Virus record (IMG/VR): IMGVR_UViG_3300009130_001666
Location: 1 to 60,533 of that record
DNA from: a virus
DNA: 60,533 nucleotides
Strand: one strand, 5' to 3'
Shown here: in pieces, positions 55,214 through 60,533 of the stretch
Position numbering within the stretch: position 1 is the first letter of the stretch
How the letters are laid out: the number at the start of each line of letters is the position of its first letter
The notes under the pieces: model-generated
Seen by the model: the letters and a program-made list of their open reading frames with translations, nothing else
The model's database searches: none
Told to the model about the DNA's origin: nothing
Program-made: the position numbers and the translations under genes

Positions 55214-55424
55214 CTTTGACACAGTTGTTGTGATTCACAACTCGAAACTAAAGATCGAGGAGAGAAGAACAATTAAAAAAAGAGAAGACACAGAGGCAAC
55301 GGTTAAAGAACTTGTTGACAAATATAGAGAAACAAGTTATGATATAGTAGTGACTTATGGCGGACCTTTCGATATGTTGGCATGGTTGCAACTAAGAGAA
55401 CTGGAAAAAACAGAAGTTAATTAA
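55191..55424 (+). CDS. Small unrecognised protein
   Basis: 77 residues from ATG 55191, overlapping the previous gene by 23 bases in another frame. The middle is charged and helical (IEERRTIKKREDTEATVKEL) and the end is hydrophobic/aromatic (YDIVVTYGGPFDMLAWLQL). No clear Shine-Dalgarno. Only 9 bases separate it from the dUTPase start. Function unknown. Confidence 0.5.
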   Translation: MKTKPKSNFDTVVVIHNSKLKIEERRTIKKREDTEATVKELVDKYRETSYDIVVTYGGPFDMLAWLQLRELEKTEVN

Positions 55425-55433
55425 GGAGAGAAT

Positions 55434-55901
55434 ATGATTTTAGAATACGCAAGAATTAGAGAAGACGCACACCCACCAGAGAGAGCAAACCCATCAGATG
55501 CAGGTTTAGACTTGTTCTTTAACCCCGAAGACGGGAAAGAAATTGTCATTGAACCTGGCAAGTCTGCAGTGTTGCCAACCGGTTGCCGTTTCGGTGTGCC
55601 ACACGGATACATGTTGGAAATTAAGAATCGAAGCAGTGTTGCGGCAAAGAGAAGTCTCATCGTCGGCGCATGTGTTGTGGACTCAGGTTATGATGGCGAA
55701 GTGTTCGTGAACCTTCACAACATTGGAACGGAAGCACAGACCATTGATTCTCAAACAAAGATCGCTCAGGCGGTAATGGTTCCAGTCGTTCACTTCCGAG
55801 CACTTGAGACCCACAGCAAAGATCTTTATAACTGGTACCCAATCACAATTAGTGATCGTGGCGATGGTGCCCTGGGTTCCACCGACGGAGGTAAGAGATG
55901 A
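55434..55901 (+). CDS. dut: dUTP diphosphatase
   Basis: 155 residues with all five trimeric dUTPase motifs in order: SDAGLDLF, KNRSSVAAK, GACVVDSGYDGE, an LHNIGTEA.TI..QTKIAQ block, and the C-terminal RGDGALGSTD. It hydrolyses dUTP to dUMP, which lowers uracil in DNA and supplies thymidylate precursor. AAGGAG precedes the ATG at 55434. It overlaps the next gene by 4 bases (ATGA). Confidence 0.95.
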   Translation: MILEYARIREDAHPPERANPSDAGLDLFFNPEDGKEIVIEPGKSAVLPTGCRFGVPHGYMLEIKNRSSVAAKRSLIVGACVVDSGYDGEVFVNLHNIGTEAQTIDSQTKIAQAVMVPVVHFRALETHSKDLYNWYPITISDRGDGALGSTDGGKR

Positions 55902-56377
55902 AAAAGCATGATGCCAAGGTGTTGTTCAGCAGCAAGAGCATGGAATGGGCAACGCCGCGAGATTTTTTTCGTAAACTAGACTCGCAATTCAACTTTACAT
56001 TGGACCCTTGTGCGAAGAGTCACAATGCTTTGTGCTCAAAGTACTTCACACCAGAAGAAGATGGTCTTGAGCAGGACTGGGGCGGTAACAAAGTGTTCGT
56101 TAATCCACCATATGGCAGAGGTATTGGTCGCTGGTTCGAGAAGGCATATGACGAGAGTCTCAAAAAGGACACAACCGTCGTCATGCTTATCCCTGCTCGT
56201 ACCGACACCAAATATTGGCACAACTATGCGATGAGGGCAGACGAGATTCGCCTCATCAAAGGTCGACTCAAGTTTGGTGGTGGCAAGAACTCTGCTCCGT
56301 TCCCCTCTGCGGTTCTCGTCTTTGGAAGCGGCGCAGGTCATCCCGTGGATAACCCACCCAAATTGGCGGTGATGTGA
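55898..56377 (+). CDS. Phage DNA N6-adenine methyltransferase
   Basis: 159 residues. EWATPRDFFRKLDSQFNFTLDPCA at the start, the catalytic NPPYGRGIGRW near residue 70, and MLIPARTDTKYWH and GRLKFGGGKNSAPFPSAVLVF in the second half match the small Dam-type methylase family of phages. It would methylate adenine in phage DNA, often to avoid restriction; the recognised site is unknown. No partner endonuclease is present nearby. Overlaps dut by 4 bases. Confidence 0.9.
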   Translation: MKKHDAKVLFSSKSMEWATPRDFFRKLDSQFNFTLDPCAKSHNALCSKYFTPEEDGLEQDWGGNKVFVNPPYGRGIGRWFEKAYDESLKKDTTVVMLIPARTDTKYWHNYAMRADEIRLIKGRLKFGGGKNSAPFPSAVLVFGSGAGHPVDNPPKLAVM

Positions 56378-56646
56378 TGGTCCGGAAATTAAAGAACAAG
56401 AAGACTCACAAGCAGACCCAAAAAGACTATAAACAAAAGTTGGGATTGTTTGACAAGTTGCCCGAAGAGTGCCTCGCTTGCTTGGAACCCTTTGATCGGC
56501 AAAACAAAGAACAGGTTATGACGTGGAACGTGGTGGTGCGGAACGAAAAGGAAGAAGTCCGACTGTATTGTCCAGAGTGCTGGTCAAAAGCACAACAAGT
56601 TGTAAAAGACTTTGAACAGCGTATCAAGGAAAGGGAGCAACCATGA
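56377..56646 (+). CDS. Small zinc-finger-like protein
   Basis: 89 residues from ATG 56377 (GTG 56374 also possible). CLAC near residue 36 and CPEC near residue 67 suggest a zinc ribbon, preceded by a very basic segment (KNKKTHKQTQKDYKQK) and followed by an acidic helix. The start overlaps the methylase stop; the end overlaps the IMPDH start by 4 bases. Could bind nucleic acid. Not recognised further. Confidence 0.65.
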   Translation: MVRKLKNKKTHKQTQKDYKQKLGLFDKLPEECLACLEPFDRQNKEQVMTWNVVVRNEKEEVRLYCPECWSKAQQVVKDFEQRIKEREQP

Positions 56647-57665
56647 GAAAGGTCCTATCATACGACGACGTACTTTTGGTACCAAAATATTCGGACATCA
56701 CCAGTCGGTCGGAGGTTGATATCACCACGGACCTTGATAAGGTCATCACCCTCGATCTTCCTATCATCGGTGCCCCAATGGACACCGTGGTCGGTACCAC
56801 AATGGCAACCGCACTGAGTCACATGGGCACGTTCGGCGTCTTGCATCGATACTGCACAATTGACGAACAGTCTGCAATGGTCGAAGAGGTTGTTGCAAAC
56901 TCTCTCGGTGAGCACCCTGTCGCTGCAGCAATCGGTGCAACGGGAGATTTCCTTGAGCGAGCAATGGAGCTACACGGCGCAGGAGCAGAGATATTTTGCA
57001 TTGATGTGGCACATGGTCATCACTCTTTTGTAAAGCGTGCAATCGGTGTGCTACGTGGCAAGTTCGGCAGCGATATCCACATCATGGCAGGCAACGTTGC
57101 AACCGCAGAAGCATTTGAAGATATTTCAAACTGGGGTGCAGACAGTATTCGTGTCGGCGTAGGCGGTGGTGCTGCATGCAGTACGAGAACACGCACTGGT
57201 CACGGACTTCCCGTTCTGGATTCTATCATCCAGTGCGCAGAGTCAGATGCCAGTGCTTTGTTGATCGCAGACGGTGGCATCCGAAACAGCGGCGACATCG
57301 TAAAGGCAATTGCCGCAGGTGCCGATCTTGTGATGGTCGGTTCCCTCTTGGCAGGCACTGATGAGGCACCAGGTGTGGTTATCACTGACGAACGTTCGGG
57401 CAAGAAAGTGAAAGTCTATCGAGGCATGGCATCCGGCGATGCACAGACCTCATGGCGAAACAAGGTTTCCGTTGTCGAGGGTGTGTCGACCACTGTGCCA
57501 TACAAAGGAAGCGTCGTCGACGTGATGGAGAACCTTGTCGGCGGGTTGCGTAGCGGTCTATCTTACAGCGGTTGTCAGAATCTCAATCAGTTGCGCTTGA
57601 CTGCAACATTCGTGAACCAGACATCTGCAGGACTTGCCGAGAGCAAACCACACATCTTGGGTTAA
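56643..57665 (+). CDS. guaB: IMP dehydrogenase/GMP reductase family enzyme, CBS-less
   Basis: 340 residues. [15 protein letters not shown] and [14 protein letters not shown] open the barrel; the nucleotide-binding loop with catalytic Cys is [38 protein letters not shown] binds phosphate; [10 protein letters not shown] marks the flap; and the C-terminus ([33 protein letters not shown]) is more like IMP dehydrogenase than GMP reductase. The regulatory CBS pair found in bacterial GuaB (about 490 residues) is missing, so the enzyme may escape nucleotide feedback. It likely raises guanine nucleotide supply during infection. GMP reductase remains an alternative. Confidence 0.85.
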   Translation: MRKVLSYDDVLLVPKYSDITSRSEVDITTDLDKVITLDLPIIGAPMDTVVGTTMATALSHMGTFGVLHRYCTIDEQSAMVEEVVANSLGEHPVAAAIGATGDFLERAMELHGAGAEIFCIDVAHGHHSFVKRAIGVLRGKFGSDIHIMAGNVATAEAFEDISNWGADSIRVGVGGGAACSTRTRTGHGLPVLDSIIQCAESDASALLIADGGIRNSGDIVKAIAAGADLVMVGSLLAGTDEAPGVVITDERSGKKVKVYRGMASGDAQTSWRNKVSVVEGVSTTVPYKGSVVDVMENLVGGLRSGLSYSGCQNLNQLRLTATFVNQTSAGLAESKPHILG

Positions 57666-57668
57666 AGC

Positions 57669-58037
57669 ATGTCCGACAAAAAAGAAGAAACAATCAAAGA
57701 AGAATATGGATGGTTAAACAGGAGACTGTTTCCGACCCTCTATATCGATAGTCAAGACTCTGTTTACGTTCGACTGATCATGAAATTGGAATATGAGAAG
57801 TTGACCAAGACGGAGTTCTTCAGGGCGATTGTTCACGGTTTTATCGATGACGATAAAGACATCAACTCGTTCATTGAGCGATACAAAGAAAGAAAAGAGG
57901 TAGACTCCAAGAGGAGCAGGAGAATGATAAGAAAAGAAAGAGAGAAGACAGACGCAATTGATAGGAAATTCGCTCTGTCACCAGAAGACATAGAAAACAT
58001 TTTCGACCTTATTGAATCGGAGGACGACGATGTTTAA
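57669..58037 (+). CDS. Small unrecognised helical protein
   Basis: 122 residues, starting 3 bases after the IMPDH stop. N-terminal half with YGWLNRRLFPTLYID and helix RLIMKLEYEKLTKTEFFRAIVHGF, which recalls ribbon-helix-helix-type proteins; then a basic helix (KRSRRMIRKEREK) and an acidic C-terminus (LIESEDDDV). It overlaps the sigma-region-4 gene by 8 bases. A regulatory DNA-binding role is conceivable but not shown. Confidence 0.6.
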   Translation: MSDKKEETIKEEYGWLNRRLFPTLYIDSQDSVYVRLIMKLEYEKLTKTEFFRAIVHGFIDDDKDINSFIERYKERKEVDSKRSRRMIRKEREKTDAIDRKFALSPEDIENIFDLIESEDDDV

Positions 58038-58320
58038 GTTCAGTATATATGAAGAACCAAAAATTGCAGAGGAAAAAGAATGTATAAAAAAATGCAAGGA
58101 ACACAACGTCTCCTGCCCAAATACGGGTTGTGAGATGTGGATGAATTACGAAGAAGACCTGAACTGTTGTATCGTTGGCGTCGATAACAATCCTGATGGA
58201 ATGACGCTTCATGCTGTCGGAGACCGCCTGGGAATCACCTGGGCAAGGGTTCACCAGATAGAGAAAAAAGCAGTAGAAAAGATGAAGAAAAGATTGCAAA
58301 ATGCCGTTTCAGTTAAATAA
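58030..58320 (+). CDS. Sigma-70 region 4-like HTH protein with Cys-rich N-terminus
   Basis: 96 residues from ATG 58030 (GGAGG at 58019-58023; an upstream in-frame start at 58012 is unlikely). Residues about 58-90 (MTLHAVGDRLGITWARVHQI, then EKKAVEKMKKRL) match sigma-70 region 4.2, the helix-turn-helix that reads -35 elements. Before it are spaced cysteines (CIKKC, CPNTGC, CC) that may bind zinc, and W.NYEEDLNC. Similar small proteins are common in marine T4-like phages as I recall. No regions 1-3 are present, so it cannot be a full sigma factor; it may act as a co-activator or anti-sigma-like factor. Confidence 0.75.
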   Translation: MFKFSIYEEPKIAEEKECIKKCKEHNVSCPNTGCEMWMNYEEDLNCCIVGVDNNPDGMTLHAVGDRLGITWARVHQIEKKAVEKMKKRLQNAVSVK

Positions 58321-58361
58321 ATGGGGTTTTTCAGATCCACAACACTAATTACAAGAGTTAT

Positions 58362-58376
58362 TCCACCTTTCGTGGA
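58362..58376 (+). other. Short stem-loop in gap before acidic repeat gene
   Basis: TCCAC-CTTTC-GTGGA (58362-58376), extended by weak A/T pairs, in the 104-base gap. Neither a T-tract nor a clear -35/-10 pair is evident; its role is unknown. AGAGGAGA serves the ATG at 58425. Confidence 0.4.
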
Positions 58377-58424
58377 GTATATCTTGAAAAAATCGATTTA
58401 AAAATATCAAGAGGAGATAGTACT

Positions 58425-59192
58425 ATGAGCAAGAAACTTTTAAACGAATCAACAGTTCGTCGTTTCATGGGATTGGCAAACCTCGCACCACTTTCCGAGA
58501 ATTTCTTGGAAACTCAGGTGAACGAAGAAGAGCAAATCAGCGAAGAAACCGAAACTGTTGAAGAATCTGCTGAAGCGACTAATGAGTCCGCTGAAGAAAT
58601 CACCGAAGGCGAAGATGCCATCGAGGAAGCAGCAGAAGCAACTAACGAGTCCGCCGAAGAAATTACTGAAGGCGAAGAGACCGTTGAAGAAGCAGCAGAA
58701 GCAACTAACGAAGCAGCAGAAGAAATCACCGAAGGCGAAGAAACTGTTGAAGAAGCAGCAGAAGCAACTAACGAGTCCACTGAAGAAGTGAACGAGTCTG
58801 AAGAAACTGTTGAAGAAGCAGTTGAAGCAACTAACGAAGAACTCGACATGGAAGACGCAGCAGAAGAACCTGCTATGGACGACATGGAAGCAGACGCTGG
58901 CGAAGACATGGCAGACAAAGCACGTGCCCTTTTAGACGCACTCGCTGACGCATTGTCCGCTGCAGGCATCGACGTGAATGTTTCTGATTCTGAAGAAGAA
59001 GCAGAAATGGACGCTGAAATTGACGCCGACATGGAAGACATGACAACTGCCGCTGACGATATGATCGGCGACGAAGAAGAAGAAGGCGAAGAAGTAGAAA
59101 TGGCAGAAGCACAAGTAGAAGAAAGTGCAACTGACTTGGACGCTTTGGTTGCTGAAATCACTTCCCGTGTTATGGCACGCTTGAAGCAGTAA
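58425..59192 (+). CDS. Very acidic protein with 21-residue tandem repeats
   Basis: 255 residues. A basic, hydrophobic first segment (SKKLLNESTVRRFMGLANLAPL) is recalled from acidic T4-like core or scaffold proteins. Residues about 46-138 are four and a half copies of a 21-residue unit (EEAAEATNESAEEITEGEETV-type; 63 bases per copy from 58560). An acidic middle (EDMADKARALLDALADALSAAG helix) and a C-terminal helix (DLDALVAEITSRVMARLK) follow. Isolated between the sigma-like gene and the lysis genes, with its own terminator. A head-core protein, a decoy DNA mimic, or an internal virion protein are possibilities. Confidence 0.65.
   Translation: MSKKLLNESTVRRFMGLANLAPLSENFLETQVNEEEQISEETETVEESAEATNESAEEITEGEDAIEEAAEATNESAEEITEGEETVEEAAEATNEAAEEITEGEETVEEAAEATNESTEEVNESEETVEEAVEATNEELDMEDAAEEPAMDDMEADAGEDMADKARALLDALADALSAAGIDVNVSDSEEEAEMDAEIDADMEDMTTAADDMIGDEEEEGEEVEMAEAQVEESATDLDALVAEITSRVMARLKQ
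58560..58840 (+). repeat. Tandem coding repeat, 63-base unit
   Basis: Four consecutive 63-base units and a partial fifth, encoding E-E-A-A-E-A-T-N-E-S/A followed by AEEITEGEE and small changes between copies. The similarity at DNA level suggests recent expansion. Confidence 0.8.
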
Positions 59193-59209
59193 CTTCAAAC
59201 AAATAATAC

Positions 59210-59238
59210 TTTACAAAAACACTGCAATGTTGTATAAT
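59210..59238 (+). promoter_or_regulatory. Sigma70-type promoter inside a terminator hairpin
   Basis: TTTACA (59210-59215), 17-base spacer, TATAAT (59233-59238). The -10 lies in the loop of the stem at 59215-59256 and the -35 overlaps its first base. Directs the lysis-region genes. Confidence 0.8.
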
Positions 59239-59258
59239 ATACTTTGCAGTGTTTTTTG
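59215..59258 (+). terminator. Terminator hairpin overlapping the downstream promoter
   Basis: AAAAACACTGCAA (59215-59227) pairs perfectly over 13 bases with TTGCAGTGTTTTT (59244-59256), with T-run 59252-59257 at the end. The loop of about 16 bases contains TATAAT. Confidence 0.75.
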
Positions 59259-59274
59259 TTTATAAGGAGTTTGA

Positions 59275-59700
59275 ATGAGCACAACAGTTTTATTTTTGAT
59301 CACTTTGGGAAGTTTCTTTTTCGGAATGCTGTTCCAACGAACAATGGAAGCGTTACGAATTATCTTCGGTCTGCGCAATCGCCCCCTGTTCGTGGTTGAG
59401 AACGAGATTCTTCTTTTCATGTTCACCGTATACTCCCGCTTAATCACCTCACTTGAAACCGGATACATAACGATGCGTGCTGCCGGAGTTAGCGAGGAAA
59501 CAATAAAAAGAATTAAGAATGAAGACGACCACGACCTCCAGACTTGGAAAAAAGAGGTCATGGCCAAGTTCGTCGATTCGTATCCCCCGGTTTATAAAGC
59601 ATACCTGAATGTTAAAACCTGGCAAGAGGCATCAGATCAGTTGATGCTATACAAACAATTCAGGAGAGAAGTAAATGAAAACACTAATAGAAATAATTAA
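59275..59700 (+). CDS. Small membrane protein of unknown function
   Basis: 141 residues. Residues about 5-22 (VLFLITLGSFFFGMLFQ) form a clear transmembrane segment, and about 42-58 (ENEILLFMFTVYSRLI) is partly hydrophobic. The rest is a soluble, helical tail (WKKEVMAKFVDSYPPVYKAY). Position upstream of the amidase and overlap by 26 bases suggest a lysis-related role such as holin or spanin partner, but no signature proves it. AAGGAG precedes the ATG. Confidence 0.6.
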   Translation: MSTTVLFLITLGSFFFGMLFQRTMEALRIIFGLRNRPLFVVENEILLFMFTVYSRLITSLETGYITMRAAGVSEETIKRIKNEDDHDLQTWKKEVMAKFVDSYPPVYKAYLNVKTWQEASDQLMLYKQFRREVNENTNRNN

Positions 59701-60454
59701 CATAATCCTTTCTCTTTTAAAACCAAAGAGAGAAAAGGTCCTGCAACCAAGCAACGAGGCAAAACCAGTCGAACCAGCACCGGAACCTGTTGCAAAACCC
59801 ACTCCGCCAAAGAAAAAGATCGTCTGCAACGACGTCGATGTGGAAATTGACTGGGACAAGGTAACAATATGGACAGAACCCGGTGCCCTGATGTGCAAGT
59901 CAGATCAATACAAGGCAGTTAAGGGCGACCGAAAGCAGAATATCGACAAGATTGTTGTCCACTGGGACGGATGCCTCAGTTCGGAGCAATGTGCAAAAGT
60001 GCTCGGTCAACGAGGACTCTCAGCACACTTTTGTATCAACAATGACGGCACCATCCACCAGTTAATGGACACAAACCATGTTGGTTGGCATGCTCGCGGC
60101 GTAAACACAAAGAGCATCGGCATCGAGATCAGCAATGCGGTTTATATGAAATATGCAAAGAAATACGACCCAAGAAGACCGGTCATCCCGGCAATGAAGT
60201 TGCATGGAAAGACCTTCCCTCAGCACCTCGGTTTCTATGATGTGCAGGTCGAGGCACTCAAACAACTAATAAAATCGCTTACAAAATTCTATAATGTGCC
60301 TTTAGAGTTCCCAAATGCCAATGGTGAACTAATTAAAGGAGTAATCAAGGCAAGTTCCTTCAAGGGTGTCATCTGTCACTACCACGTGACAGAGAACAAG
60401 ACAGACCCTGCATGCTTGGACCTGGCAAAAGTTATCGAGGAGATAAAAGAATGA
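59675..60454 (+). CDS. N-acetylmuramoyl-L-alanine amidase (endolysin)
   Basis: 259 residues. The N-terminus has a short hydrophobic helix (TLIEIINIILSLL) followed by a Pro/Lys-rich linker, perhaps a membrane-tethering or signal-arrest segment. The catalytic amidase_2 domain spans about 85-255: zinc-ligand motif IVVHWDG near residue 95, AHFCINNDGTIHQL, VGWHARGVNTKSIGIEISNA, and the second zinc site CHYHVTENKTDPACLD near 234. It cuts the amide bond between muramic acid and the peptide in the cell wall. RBS AGGAG at 59662-59666, overlapping the membrane protein. Confidence 0.88.
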   Translation: MKTLIEIINIILSLLKPKREKVLQPSNEAKPVEPAPEPVAKPTPPKKKIVCNDVDVEIDWDKVTIWTEPGALMCKSDQYKAVKGDRKQNIDKIVVHWDGCLSSEQCAKVLGQRGLSAHFCINNDGTIHQLMDTNHVGWHARGVNTKSIGIEISNAVYMKYAKKYDPRRPVIPAMKLHGKTFPQHLGFYDVQVEALKQLIKSLTKFYNVPLEFPNANGELIKGVIKASSFKGVICHYHVTENKTDPACLDLAKVIEEIKE

Positions 60455-60533
60455 GCAAGAGTAAACTTATTGAAGAACTTTTTAACGAGTTCGTCACACT
60501 TTCAGAAACAATCCACGGCGGTCCAGTAAACAC
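60451..60533 (+). CDS. Start of a downstream gene (partial)
   Basis: ATG at 60451 overlaps the amidase stop (ATGA) and the frame stays open to the end of the window (27 residues, beginning SKSKLIEELFNEFV). The helical start gives no family clue. Gene continues beyond the window. Confidence 0.65.
   Translation, partial: MSKSKLIEELFNEFVTLSETIHGGPVN

Noticed and set aside
58514-59161. Minus-strand Ser-rich open frame
   Set aside because: It is produced by the complement of the acidic GAA/GCA repeat codons; no start signals.

Overview
The window is a continuous stretch of a tailed-phage genome. All recognisable genes lie on the + strand, are tightly packed and often overlap by a few bases. The order and sequence of the capsid, neck, sheath, tube and baseplate genes mark a contractile-tailed (myovirus) phage of the broad T4-like type. 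Replication genes recall both T4 (UvsX-type recombinase, gp32-type SSB, gp41/DnaB-type helicase, RNase H/FEN-type exonuclease) and bacteria (a full-length DnaE-type polymerase, a family A polymerase domain). Shine-Dalgarno sites of the GGAGG type, TTGACA-17-TATAAT promoters and a TonB-like protein suggest a Gram-negative, probably proteobacterial host. Class II RNR, the cysteine-rich sigma-region-4 protein and the overall gene set resemble marine T4-like phages, but this is inference, not a taxonomic assignment.

Layout. 1-12.5 kb: the end of an upstream gene, then five fibre or appendage genes (thrombospondin-3-like, collagen-like and three long coiled-coil fibres). Four share an N-terminal motif, and a short aromatic module recurs in several virion proteins. 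Three fibre genes are preceded by the same intergenic cassette: terminator, promoter-like AT block, two dyads, identical ribosome binding site. 12.7-23.9 kb: acidic scaffold/core protein, major capsid protein, gp13-like neck protein, a 1627-residue neck/appendage protein built of two pairs of internal duplications, another neck/appendage protein and a gp15-like tail terminator. 24-37 kb: sheath, tube, a gp26/gp51-like baseplate chaperone with a likely programmed +1 frameshift, tape measure, tube-initiator-like, LysM/gp53-like and hub proteins, and an unknown structural protein.

37-47.5 kb: family A DNA polymerase domain, a divergent tubulin/FtsZ-like protein, an HNH endonuclease, then an SSB-terminator-recombinase-exonuclease-helicase-class II RNR run. 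47.5-51.5 kb: small proteins including a GroES/gp31-like co-chaperonin, a DOT1-like methyltransferase, two unknown proteins and a TonB-like protein. 51.5-58.3 kb: DnaE polymerase, dUTPase, N6-adenine methyltransferase, CBS-less IMP dehydrogenase and a sigma-region-4 protein. 58.4-60.5 kb: an acidic repeat protein, a membrane protein, a peptidoglycan amidase and the start of one more gene.

How it fits together: the left two thirds build the particle (fibres, head, neck, tail, baseplate). The right third copies DNA (two polymerases, SSB, recombinase, helicase, exonuclease), supplies nucleotides (RNR, dUTPase, IMPDH), modifies DNA or protein (two methyltransferases) and lyses the host. No gene-free stretch exceeds 300 bases. 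No tRNA, CRISPR array, insertion sequence or integrase was seen.
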